Source: Bacilli bacterium (GTDB lineage: Bacteria > Bacillota_I > Bacilli_A > RF39 > UBA660). Taken from it: DNA of 17,060 bases. Of the stretch, positions 1 through 6,931 are shown one piece after another. The notes below the pieces were generated by a model, which saw only the letters and a list, made by a program, of their open reading frames with translations, searched no databases and was not told where the DNA came from. The stretch spans positions 1 through 17,060 of the forward strand of contig JAQUFX010000023.1 in assembly GCA_028684435.1 (NCBI GenBank). Reading direction: 5' to 3'. Each line of letters starts with the position of its first letter. Position 1 is the stretch's first letter. Made by a program: the position numbers and the translations under genes.

Positions 1-12
1 AACTATACCCCT
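1..12 (-). tRNA. 5' end of a probable tRNA-Trp, running off the window
   Basis: On the minus strand the window ends with AGGGGTATAGTT, the first 12 nt of a tRNA-Trp-like acceptor and D-arm start. The plus-strand 16-mer at 1-16 is identical to 148-163, where the same tRNA 5' half continues much further. Too little is inside the window to prove a functional tRNA. The call rests on similarity to the longer copy and on the known Bacillus tRNA-Trp start (AGGGGCATAGTTTAA). Confidence 0.4.
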
Positions 13-75
13 ATAAAATAATTTTTTAAACTCTTAATTCTTTCTTTCCCTTTATCTATAAGCTTTTATGCTCTT

Positions 76-97
76 ATACTATTTATATAAATAGTAT
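76..97. repeat. 22-bp perfect palindrome
   Basis: The segment is exactly self-complementary around its centre (arms ATACTATTTAT). It lies between the pseudo-tRNA and the probable real tRNA-Trp. No T-run follows on either strand, so it is not a classical terminator. It could be a protein-binding site or an RNA stem in the tRNA precursor. Confidence 0.4.
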
Positions 98-120
98 CCC
101 TTTGATATATCCGGTCATTG

Positions 121-159
121 AATTTGGTGACCGTTATTCTACCATTAAACTATACCCCT
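121..159 (-). pseudogene. Isolated tRNA-Trp-like 5' half (pseudo-tRNA)
   Basis: Read on the minus strand from 159, this 39-nt stretch has an AGGGGTA acceptor strand, a TA linker, a D-arm with the GGTAG loop motif, and an ACGGT anticodon-stem strand. The loop is CACCAAA, close to the tRNA-Trp loop CTCCAAA with anticodon CCA, but the invariant U33 is replaced by A. The 3' stem strand, the TTCGA T-loop and the 3' acceptor strand are all absent downstream. Instead CGGTCA/TGACCG (plus 112-117 and 128-133) form a 6-bp hairpin whose 10-nt loop carries CCA. It cannot be a normal tRNA. It may be a duplication remnant or a small tRNA-mimic RNA. Confidence 0.55.
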
Positions 160-180
160 ATAACTTTGAATAACAAAATG

Positions 181-209
181 ATTATAGCATATCTTTGAAT
201 TAATTTAAA
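181..209 (-). promoter_or_regulatory. Minus-strand promoter for the tRNA-like unit
   Basis: On the minus strand there is TTTAAA (204-209), a 17-nt spacer, and an extended -10 TGCTATAAT (189-181). Transcription would begin near 174, about 15 nt before the tRNA-like 5' half, and would continue towards the probable real tRNA at 12-1. The -10 is consensus; the -35 is weak. Confidence 0.5.
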
Positions 210-279
210 GTTATTTTCGAATGGATTTCTCTTTTATAAAATATACTATTATAGTACAATAATTATGGTAGGTGAAAAT

Positions 280-1611
280 ATGTGGGAATATAAAAAAATA
301 TTTATTTTAGGAATGGCTAGAAGTGGATATGAAGCGGCTAAACTTCTTACTAACAAAAATAATAAAGTATTGATAACAGATATGAAAGAACAAAATGAAG
401 AACATGTTAAAGAATTAAAAGATTTAGGAGTAGAATTTGTAATTTCGAATGAACCAGAGTTAATATTAGATAATTCATATGATGTAGTTGTCAAAAATCC
501 AGGTATTAATAAGGAACATCCCTTGGTAATAAAAGCTAAAAAATTAAATATTCCAGTTATAAATGAAGTAGAAGTAGCTTATCATTATTTGCCTAAAGAT
601 ATTACTATTATAGGAATAACAGGTTCTAATGGTAAAACTACAACAACGACTATTATATATGAGATTTTAAAAGCAGCAAAGAAATCAGTTCATCTTGCTG
701 GAAATATTGGGTTTCCTTTATGTTCAATTGTCAATCATATAAAAGAAGGGGATATTTTAGTAATAGAAATATCTAGTCATCAATTAGTTGATTTTGATAA
801 ATTTAAAACTAATATTGCTATTTTAACTAATTTATTTGAAACTCATTTAGATTTTTTTAAAACTTATAAAAATTATATTAATAATAAAGGAAGAATATTT
901 AAATATCATACTCATAATAATCTAGCTATTATAAATAAGAATAATAAAGATTCATTAATGTTAACTAAAAATATTGCTGCAAAAAAAATATATTTTTCAA
1001 TTAATAAAAAAACTGATTCTTATTTAGATAATAATATTATTTATTATAATAATGAAGAAATAATTAAGGTAGAAAATATAAAAATTAAAGGGAATCATAA
1101 TTATGAAAATATTATGTGCGCTATAATGGTAGTTAAAGAGTTTAATGTTGATAATGAAGTTATAAAGAAAGTACTTAAAGATTTTAGTGGGGTAGAACAT
1201 CGAATAGAGTATGTAAAAGAATTAAATAGTAGAACATTTTATAATGATTCTAAATCTACTAATGTTAATGCTACTAAAATGGCGCTAAGATCATTTAAAA
1301 GTCCAATTATATTAATATTAGGTGGGCTTAATCGAGGTCTTCCTTTTGATGATTTAGAGCAAGATATGAAATATGTTAAAGATATAGTTTGTTATGGAGA
1401 AACTAAATACATAATAAAAAAATTTGCGGATAAAATAAACATATCTTGTAATGTGGTAGATAATTTAAAACAAGCTATTAATAAATCTTATGAACTATCA
1501 AATCCAAAAGATATTATTTTATTTAGTCCAGCTTGTGCTTCTTGGGATCAATATCAAGATTTTGAAGAAAGAGGAGAACAATTTAAAAAAATAGTAAATA
1601 CTTTGAAATAA
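280..1611 (+). CDS. murD: UDP-N-acetylmuramoylalanine--D-glutamate ligase MurD
   Basis: Cytoplasmic Mur ligase that adds D-glutamate to UDP-MurNAc-L-alanine in peptidoglycan precursor synthesis, using ATP. The 443-aa product has the family's usual length and order: an N-terminal nucleotide-binding-like fold beginning with GMARSG, the ATP loop GITGSNGKTT near residues 112-121, EISSHQL, DSKSTN, LGGLNRG, and the C-terminal block SPACASWDQYQDF ahead of ERGEQF. An in-frame ATG lies at 265, but TAGGTG at 269-274 sits correctly for the ATG at 280, so that start is chosen. The gene is not in a division and cell wall cluster here: tRNA remnants lie upstream and a long structured RNA downstream. It implies a walled cell. 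Confidence 0.95.
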   Translation: MWEYKKIFILGMARSGYEAAKLLTNKNNKVLITDMKEQNEEHVKELKDLGVEFVISNEPELILDNSYDVVVKNPGINKEHPLVIKAKKLNIPVINEVEVAYHYLPKDITIIGITGSNGKTTTTTIIYEILKAAKKSVHLAGNIGFPLCSIVNHIKEGDILVIEISSHQLVDFDKFKTNIAILTNLFETHLDFFKTYKNYINNKGRIFKYHTHNNLAIINKNNKDSLMLTKNIAAKKIYFSINKKTDSYLDNNIIYYNNEEIIKVENIKIKGNHNYENIMCAIMVVKEFNVDNEVIKKVLKDFSGVEHRIEYVKELNSRTFYNDSKSTNVNATKMALRSFKSPIILILGGLNRGLPFDDLEQDMKYVKDIVCYGETKYIIKKFADKINISCNVVDNLKQAINKSYELSNPKDIILFSPACASWDQYQDFEERGEQFKKIVNTLK

Positions 1612-1668
1612 AATAATTATTTTGTATATAATATATTAGCGAATAATTTTAAGATTTTAGATAAATAC

Positions 1669-1697
1669 TAGACAAAATCAGGCTTATTTGCTATAAT
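1669..1697 (+). promoter_or_regulatory. Promoter of the OLE-like RNA
   Basis: TAGACA (1669-1674) is followed by a 17-nt spacer and the extended -10 TGCTATAAT (1689-1697). Five of six -35 bases and all -10 bases match consensus. It is one of the best promoters in the window and places an RNA start near 1703-1705, with no open reading frame until 2207. A second TATAAT at 1627-1632 lacks a clear -35. Confidence 0.7.
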
Positions 1698-1702
1698 TTA
1701 TT

Positions 1703-2180
1703 ACGTGGTGCACTATGCTAGTCATAAACACTATTTGAAGATGGGGCTAAAAATCCATTAATTGAACCATTGACACTTTGTATATTTGCTTTATCGGCCC
1801 AAGTTAGGGTGAATATATAATTTAAAGTTATAGGGAAAGCTATAAAGGCATATAGATAAAGCCCTCTAATTGCGTCGTAATTTTTAATTTCATGTCGTGA
1901 GTGATTATTTGGGATTAATTAGATTACATAGGTAATGAATAATAATTATGAAATTGTAATTGCAAAAGCGAATAAGAGTAGGTTAGTTATGTTAGAGAAA
2001 ATCTCTAGCGTGTATTTATTATAAGGATTGTAGTACGGACTCTGTGGCAATCGAGTAATTAACAAGGCAACTGTTAGTTTATTCCTTTAAAGAGAAATCG
2101 CCTGAGGGTAACCAATAAGGAGAGGAATTAAGAGAAATTCAACTCGACCAAAGCCGTAAGATTAATTTATAATAAACCAT
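1703..2180 (+). ncRNA. ole: OLE-like large structured noncoding RNA
   Basis: This gene-free stretch of roughly 480 nt is less AT-rich than the other spacers. It has a consensus promoter and sits directly before an OapA-like membrane protein gene, the arrangement known for OLE RNA. Many segments are complementary: TTACG 1701-1705 with CGTAA 2155-2159 (closing helix); GGGCT 1744-1748 with AGCCC 1860-1864; TTATAG 1828-1833 with CTATAA 1840-1845; AATTTCAT 1886-1893 with ATGAAATT 1948-1955; ATTAC 1923-1927 with GTAAT 1932-1936; TAGAGA 1993-1998 with TCTCTA 2002-2007; GATTG 2026-2030 with CAATC 2048-2052; ATTCCT 2081-2086 with AGGAAT 2123-2128; TCGAGT 2051-2056 with ACTCGA 2142-2147. The pairs at 2048-2056 compete over two bases. 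The OLE identity rests on context, size and structure, not on a recalled alignment. Ends are approximate, and no terminator separates it from oapA. tmRNA and RNase P signatures were not found. Confidence 0.72.
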
Positions 2181-2206
2181 TTTTTATACTTTATGGAGGT
2201 TATATA

Positions 2207-2725
2207 ATGAAGAAAAATAACTGGATATATAAAGTTTTTTTTATGACTTTTGTTCTATCTATTATTTTTAGTACTATTTCAAATTTAATAGCTTATAATG
2301 GCAATTTAATTATAATATTTTTATTATTAATATTAATTATATCTATTGGCATAATGTTTGATATGATAGGGACTAGTGTATTGACAAGTAAAGAATCGAC
2401 ATTTCATGCCATGAGTTCAAGAAAAATAAAAGGTGCTAAAGAAGCTAAAAAGATACTTAAAAATAATGTACAAATAAGTAATTTATGTCTTGATATATTT
2501 GGTGATATATGTGGAATATTAAGTGGGGGTTTAGGAGCAGTACTGGCAATTGGTTTATCAAATGCAACAGAGCTATCTATAACTTTAGCATCAATTATTA
2601 TAGGAGCAATAATATCTTCTTTAACAGTAGGTGGAAAAGCAGTAATTAAAGAAGTAGCTATTAAAAATAGTGATTTTATAGTATTTCAAGTTGGAAAGTT
2701 GTACCATTTTTTAAGAATAAAATAA
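2207..2725 (+). CDS. oapA: OapA-like OLE RNA-associated membrane protein
   Basis: 172-aa integral membrane protein with four likely helices near residues 9-29, 33-53, 101-121 and 124-144. Between the two pairs is a cytosolic-looking segment rich in Lys, Ser and Asn (about 55-92). The third helix is preceded by D96-I-F-G-D100, the DxxxD motif described as conserved in OapA, the protein that holds OLE RNA at the membrane. The ending, with a Lys-rich turn and a short aromatic tail (KLYHFLRIK), also fits a small RNA-binding membrane protein. It starts 27 nt after the RNA region with a good GGAGG site (2193-2197), so RNA and protein probably share one transcript. In known systems the RNA-protein complex affects alcohol, cold and magnesium tolerance. 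The family assignment is inferred from size, topology, motif and neighbour. Confidence 0.72.
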   Translation: MKKNNWIYKVFFMTFVLSIIFSTISNLIAYNGNLIIIFLLLILIISIGIMFDMIGTSVLTSKESTFHAMSSRKIKGAKEAKKILKNNVQISNLCLDIFGDICGILSGGLGAVLAIGLSNATELSITLASIIIGAIISSLTVGGKAVIKEVAIKNSDFIVFQVGKLYHFLRIK

Positions 2726-2910
2726 TCGTTCAGTATTATGTTTTTAATTATTAGTTAGTGAATTATCATCAGTATAGTTAATAACATTTTACTTTTTTAG
2801 TGATTTTATACTCAATTTGGATTATTGATTCCATTACGTACGTTTCTTATTATATTGATTTAATTGGTTTTGTAACTTATAAAGAGATTAATAAAAATAA
2901 TAAATAAGGC

Positions 2911-2941
2911 AAAAAAAATGACATCTTCTGTCATTTTTTTT
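2911..2941. terminator. Bidirectional intrinsic terminator
   Basis: TGACA (2919-2923) and TGTCA (2929-2933) form a stem around TCTTC. An A-run (2911-2918) and a T-run (2934-2941) flank it, so it works in both directions. It ends the ole-oapA transcript and also the minus-strand ribbon-helix-helix gene region. Confidence 0.85.
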
Positions 2942-2960
2942 AAGTGGAAAGATTTAGATT

Positions 2961-3047
2961 TTATTTCTTTTCTTGTTTGATGTTATTTAAAGCATATTCA
3001 CATGCTTAAATTACAAATTAAGAAAATGAAATATCTTTATTCTTAAT
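2961..3047 (-). pseudogene. Decayed partial copy of the adjacent ribbon-helix-helix gene
   Basis: On the minus strand this segment repeats the C-terminal half of the gene at 3070-3246 with an exact 109-bp offset. A 20-nt stretch at 2988-3007 is identical to 3097-3116. The translation keeps KDISFS, FVI and ACEYAL in register, but the Lys and Gln codons of the intact gene (SFSK, VIQA) have each become TAA. The final residues diverge (NNIKQEKK) and no start region survives. It is a tandem duplication remnant and is most unlikely to yield protein. Confidence 0.75.
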
Positions 3048-3069
3048 TTTTTATAAATGTATTTTACAT

Positions 3070-3246
3070 TTATTTATCTTCTTCTTTAATATTTTCTAAA
3101 GCATATTCACATGCTTGAATTACAAATTTAGAAAAAGATATATCTTTACCAATAATTTGGCCTTCTATTTTGTTTATTAATTCTAACGGAAATCTAATTG
3201 TTTTGTTTTCTGTTATATTTTTATGTGTATTTATAATAAATGTCAA
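3070..3246 (-). CDS. Small ribbon-helix-helix-like protein (TTG start)
   Basis: 58-aa protein beginning at TTG. GGAGGT at 3253-3258 leaves the ideal 6-nt gap to that TTG, and no better start exists. After a short polar head, NKTIRFPLELINKIE looks like the beta strand and first helix of an Arc/CopG-type fold. A Gly-containing turn leads to DISFSKFVIQACEYALENI, a second helix typical of these DNA-binding dimers. No toxin gene accompanies it. The product is probably a small transcriptional regulator with unknown targets, possibly its own promoter. A broken copy of its 3' half lies immediately downstream, so the gene has been duplicated locally. Confidence 0.7.
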   Translation of the reverse strand: MTFIINTHKNITENKTIRFPLELINKIEGQIIGKDISFSKFVIQACEYALENIKEEDK

Positions 3247-3269
3247 AATATTACCTCCAGTACCTTTAT

Positions 3270-3298
3270 AGTATAATAAAAAATTAAAAAAATATACA
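3270..3298 (-). promoter_or_regulatory. Promoter of the ribbon-helix-helix gene
   Basis: On the minus strand TATACT (3275-3270) lies about a dozen bases before the GGAGGT site at 3258-3253. A poor -35 (TGTATA, 3298-3293) is 17 nt upstream of it. Transcript leader would be very short. Confidence 0.4.
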
Positions 3299-3322
3299 TG
3301 GCAAATTTTAGGATTTTTTGGC

Positions 3323-3351
3323 TTGCTTTTTGCATGCGAAAATAATATAAT
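3323..3351 (+). promoter_or_regulatory. Possible distal promoter upstream of the ABC transporter
   Basis: TTGCTT (3323-3328), a 17-nt spacer and TATAAT (3346-3351). A transcript from here would have a leader of about 215 nt before the ABC gene. The rest of 3299-3575 holds only AT-rich sequence; I see no gene there on either strand. Confidence 0.3.
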
Positions 3352-3547
3352 ACAAACATATTGTGAAAAAAGTAAAAAAGAATATTATAATATCTATTTG
3401 CTGATGTTAAAAGCACATTATATTTGTTTATCAATAAAGGTATTGATATTAATCATTATATAATTCATTTAATAAAAAAACATATTCAAAAATTGAAGCA
3501 AGTAATTTTTTTTTATAAAAAAAGAACTTAATATTAATTTTATATAG

Positions 3548-3553
3548 TATAAT
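3548..3553 (+). promoter_or_regulatory. Proximal -10 box of the ABC transporter gene
   Basis: A consensus TATAAT lies 22 nt before the start codon, with the GGGGAGG ribosome site (3561-3567) between. No convincing -35 is seen at the usual distance. Confidence 0.4.
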
Positions 3554-3575
3554 AACTAATGGGGAGGAATTATAT

Positions 3576-6053
3576 ATGTTAGAAATAAAAAAAATATCAA
3601 AATTATATGAAACCGATGGTTTTAAACAAAAAGCTTTAAATGAAGTCAATGTTTGTTTTAGAAAAAATGAGTTTGTATCTATTTTAGGTCCGTCTGGGTC
3701 TGGAAAAACAACACTTTTAAATATTATAGGAGGACTTGATCAGTATACATCTGGAGATTTAGTTATTAATGAAATTAGTACTAAATCTTTTAAAGATAAT
3801 GATTGGGATACATATCGTAATCATAGAGTAGGTTTTGTATTTCAGAGTTATAATTTAATTCACCATCAATCTATTTTAGCTAATGTTGAACTCGCATTAA
3901 CATTATCAGGTATAATTAAATCAGAAAGAAGAACAAGAGCGATTAAAGCTTTAAAAGAAGTAGGGCTTAAAGATCATATGAATAAAAGACCTAGCCAATT
4001 ATCTGGTGGTCAAATGCAAAGAGTTGCTATTGCTAGAGCTTTGGTTAATGATCCTGATATATTACTTGCTGATGAACCTACTGGAGCACTTGATTCAGAA
4101 ACTAGTAAACAAATTATGGAGATATTAAAAAATATAGCTAAAGAAAAATTAGTTATAATGGTTACTCATAATTCGGAAATTGCAAAAGGATATTCAACTA
4201 GAATAATTAAATTAAAAGATGGTAAAATTTTTGATGATTCAAATTATTATGATGGGAATTCAGATACTAAGGAAAGTGATGAAGATACAAATAAAAAATC
4301 CAAAAAGAGAAGCATGAGTTTTAAAACGGCTTTATCATTATCATTAAATAATTTGTTAACTAAAAAATGGCGAACTATTTTAACCGCATCTGCAGGAAGT
4401 ATTGGCATAATAGGTATTGCTCTTATATTATCTTTATCAAACGGAGTAAATAATTATATTGAAAGAATGGAGAAAGAAACTTTATCTTCTTATCCTCTTC
4501 AAATTGAATCTAATACGATGGATTTTACATCTATGATTCAAAATATTACTAAACCTGAAAAATCAACATGTGTGAGTGATAAAATTTGTACGAGGGATGA
4601 TATTTCTATTAGTCCAGCTATCCAGCTTGAATCAGCAAAAGCAAGTAATAATTTAGAAGAATTTAAAAAATATTTAGATAATAATGATGATAAAATAAAT
4701 CAGTATATAACCGACATTCAATATCGATATAATATAGATTTGCAGATTTATAGTAAAAATACTGATCATATTATTAAGGTTCATCCTAATAGTTTTAATT
4801 TAAATCCTTTTATGGAAAACCAAATGGAACAAATGGATGTTAGTGGAATGAATATGGATGTTAGAGAGTATTCTCCTAATATTTTTCATGAATTAATTGG
4901 AAGTAATGAATTACTTGAAAGTCAATATACAGTTTTATCTGGCAGATTACCTAATAATTATAATGAATTAGTATTAATTGTTGATGAAAATAATTCTGTA
5001 CCTATGTCTTTAATATATTCACTTAATATCAAAGATAGAAAAGAAGTAAATGAAATATTAGAAAAGACTAAAAAAGGGGAAAAAGTAGAAATTAAAAGTC
5101 TTCATTATACTAATGATGATTTTATCGGTCTTGAATATAGTTTAGTATTAAATACTGATGTATTTGTTAAAGAAAAAGGTTACTGGATAGATAAAAGTAA
5201 TGATAAATTTTTTATGAAAGATAAAATAAATAATGGGATTAATTTACCTATCGTTGGTGTAATTAAAATAAGTGATGACGCTATCGAAGCATCTAGTGGT
5301 TATGTAGGTTATACTCATGATTTAACAAAATATGTAATTAATGAAATAAATGGTACTGAAATAGCTAAAGAGCAATTAAAAAATCCTGAAGTTGATATTT
5401 TAACTGGTTTAAAATTTGATGGGGTAATCAATTCTTATGAAAAAGCAAATAAAAAATTAGGTATTGCTGATTTAGAAAGACCGACAGGGATTAATATATA
5501 TCCTAATGGTTTTGAATCTAAAGAAAATATTGAAGATATAATTACTGATTACAATAAAATTCAAGAAGATAATAATATTAAAGAAAATATTATATCTTAT
5601 ACTGATTATATTGGGATATTACTTTCTTCAGTAACTAGTGCTATAAATATAATTACTTATGTTTTAATTGCTTTTGTTGCCGTATCGTTAGTTGTTTCTA
5701 GTATTATGATTGCAATAATTACATATATTTCTGTCCTTGAAAGAACTAAAGAAATAGGAATATTAAGATCTATTGGGGCTTCTAAAAAAGATATATCTAG
5801 AGTATTTAGAGCCGAAACGGTAATTGAAGGTTTTGTTGCCGGTATATTGGGAATATTAATTACTTTATTATTATGTTTACCTATTAATAAGGTTATTAAT
5901 AATGCTTTAGATGTTAATAATTTAGCTAGTTTACCGTTATTAGGAGGTGTTTCTCTTATAATTATAAGTGTCTTACTTAATTTAATAGCCGGTTTAATAC
6001 CAGCTAAAATAGCTAGTAAAAAAGATCCCGTAGAGTGTATAAGAGCTGAATAA
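3576..6053 (+). CDS. Fused ABC transporter: ATPase plus FtsX/MacB-like permease
   Basis: 825-aa single-chain half transporter. Residues 1-220 are a MacB/LolD-type ATPase: Walker A GPSGSGKTT 38-46, Q-loop glutamine 90, signature LSGGQ 142-146, Walker B ILLADEP 162-168, switch His198. A charged linker (about 221-248) leads to the first membrane helix (about 267-288). A large extracytoplasmic domain follows with two cysteines (332 and 338) that could form a disulfide. Three C-terminal helices make up the FtsX-like permease fold, with the conserved loop ERTKEIGILRSIGASKKDI. Such fusions dimerise and move lipids, peptides or antibiotics outward, or transmit mechanical force, rather than import nutrients. 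No two-component system or partner lies nearby, so the substrate is unknown. It appears to be a single-gene transcription unit. Confidence 0.93.
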   Translation: MLEIKKISKLYETDGFKQKALNEVNVCFRKNEFVSILGPSGSGKTTLLNIIGGLDQYTSGDLVINEISTKSFKDNDWDTYRNHRVGFVFQSYNLIHHQSILANVELALTLSGIIKSERRTRAIKALKEVGLKDHMNKRPSQLSGGQMQRVAIARALVNDPDILLADEPTGALDSETSKQIMEILKNIAKEKLVIMVTHNSEIAKGYSTRIIKLKDGKIFDDSNYYDGNSDTKESDEDTNKKSKKRSMSFKTALSLSLNNLLTKKWRTILTASAGSIGIIGIALILSLSNGVNNYIERMEKETLSSYPLQIESNTMDFTSMIQNITKPEKSTCVSDKICTRDDISISPAIQLESAKASNNLEEFKKYLDNNDDKINQYITDIQYRYNIDLQIYSKNTDHIIKVHPNSFNLNPFMENQMEQMDVSGMNMDVREYSPNIFHELIGSNELLESQYTVLSGRLPNNYNELVLIVDENNSVPMSLIYSLNIKDRKEVNEILEKTKKGEKVEIKSLHYTNDDFIGLEYSLVLNTDVFVKEKGYWIDKSNDKFFMKDKINNGINLPIVGVIKISDDAIEASSGYVGYTHDLTKYVINEINGTEIAKEQLKNPEVDILTGLKFDGVINSYEKANKKLGIADLERPTGINIYPNGFESKENIEDIITDYNKIQEDNNIKENIISYTDYIGILLSSVTSAINIITYVLIAFVAVSLVVSSIMIAIITYISVLERTKEIGILRSIGASKKDISRVFRAETVIEGFVAGILGILITLLLCLPINKVINNALDVNNLASLPLLGGVSLIIISVLLNLIAGLIPAKIASKKDPVECIRAE

Positions 6054-6065
6054 GCTCTTTTTTTT
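6041..6065 (+). terminator. Terminator overlapping the end of the ABC gene
   Basis: AAGAGCT (6041-6047) pairs with AGCTCTT (6053-6059) around GAATA, followed by a T-run to 6065. The stop codon of the ABC gene lies at the loop and stem edge, so the hairpin is built partly from coding sequence. Confidence 0.85.
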
Positions 6066-6109
6066 GATTTATTTTATAATTAATAGTAATATATTATTAA
6101 GGTGATTAT

Positions 6110-6862
6110 ATGAAAATAGCATTAATTACAGGAGCAAGTAGCGGGATTGGAAAAGATATGGCTTTATATTTAAATGATTTAAATTATAAGCTTATCTTAG
6201 TAGGTAGAAATAAAGAAAAACTAATTGAATTAAAAAAAGTATGTTCTAATGCAACAGTTATTATTTGTGATTTATCAAGTAAAGAAGAAGTATATAAATT
6301 ATATTTAAAAAACAAAAATATAAATATTGATTTATTAATTAATAATGCTGGATTTGGTTTATTTGGTTTTTTTAATAAAACTGATTTAGAAACAGAATTG
6401 AAGATGATAAATGTTAATGTAATAGCTACACATATGTTAACCAAATTATTTTTAAAAGATTTTATTAAAAGAGATAAAGGACATATTTTAAATGTATCTT
6501 CTAGTGCTGGTTTTATGGCTGGTCCATATTTAAATACATATTATGCTACAAAAAATTATATTTTAAAATTAACATTAGCTCTTTATGAAGAATTGAAAAG
6601 ACAAAAAAGTAATGTTAAAGTTAGTGTGTTATGTCCTGGACCTGTTAATACTAATTTTAATAATGTAGCTGGAGGAAGTTTTAATGTTAAAGGTCTTAGT
6701 TCAGAGTATGTAGCTAAATATGCTCTTAATCTGGTTTTTAAAAACAAGCTTATTATTATTCCAAGCTTTAAAATGAAATTAGGTATATTCTTAACTAGAT
6801 TAATACCAATTAAGTTATTATTAAAAATTACTTATGTTATTCAAAAAAACAAGTTCAGATAG
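6110..6862 (+). CDS. Short-chain dehydrogenase/reductase
   Basis: 250-aa classical SDR oxidoreductase. It has the nucleotide-binding GASSGIG at 8-14, NNAG at 78-81, Asn near 104, the Ser of NVSSSAG (about 131), and the catalytic YxxxK formed by Y144 and K148 in NTYYATK. CPGPVNTNF follows as the usual post-catalytic substrate and cofactor loop. R33 after the second strand (LVGRNKEKL) suggests NADP preference. The C-terminal hydrophobic, Lys-rich end (about 205-250) may associate with membrane, as in the YqjQ/DltE-like SDR group. AAGGTG (6099-6104) serves the ATG. Substrate cannot be told. It lies between the ABC terminator and the uppP promoter, so it is probably transcribed alone. Confidence 0.9.
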   Translation: MKIALITGASSGIGKDMALYLNDLNYKLILVGRNKEKLIELKKVCSNATVIICDLSSKEEVYKLYLKNKNINIDLLINNAGFGLFGFFNKTDLETELKMINVNVIATHMLTKLFLKDFIKRDKGHILNVSSSAGFMAGPYLNTYYATKNYILKLTLALYEELKRQKSNVKVSVLCPGPVNTNFNNVAGGSFNVKGLSSEYVAKYALNLVFKNKLIIIPSFKMKLGIFLTRLIPIKLLLKITYVIQKNKFR

Positions 6863-6885
6863 TTTACATCAAAAACAGGAAATAT

Positions 6886-6914
6886 ATTTTAACATTTTAG
6901 TAATATGATATAAT
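6886..6914 (+). promoter_or_regulatory. Promoter of the uppP unit
   Basis: Extended -10 TGATATAAT (6906-6914), 17 nt after a weak -35 (ATTTTA). It lies in the 69-nt gap after the dehydrogenase gene and predicts a start near 6921, directly at the AAGGAG ribosome site. Confidence 0.5.
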
Positions 6915-6931
6915 TATAAAGGAGTGATACT

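Noticed and set aside
60..159. Group I intron inside a tRNA
   Set aside because: No 3' half of the tRNA follows; the next tRNA-like sequence is another 5' half.
265..279. Upstream ATG of murD
   Set aside because: The TAGGTG ribosome site lies after it and serves the ATG at 280.
1610..1623. AT-only 14-bp palindrome after murD as terminator
   Set aside because: No G-C pairs and no distinct T-run; too weak to call.
1703..2180. tmRNA or RNase P RNA as identity of the long RNA
   Set aside because: No tRNA-like ends or tag frame of tmRNA and no GAGGAAAGTCC-type block of RNase P RNA; the OapA-like neighbour favours OLE.
3243..3649. Minus-strand frames of about 63-66 codons
   Set aside because: No ribosome sites, hydrophobic chance frames in AT-rich DNA; one overlaps the real TTG-start gene region and the other runs antisense into the ABC gene.
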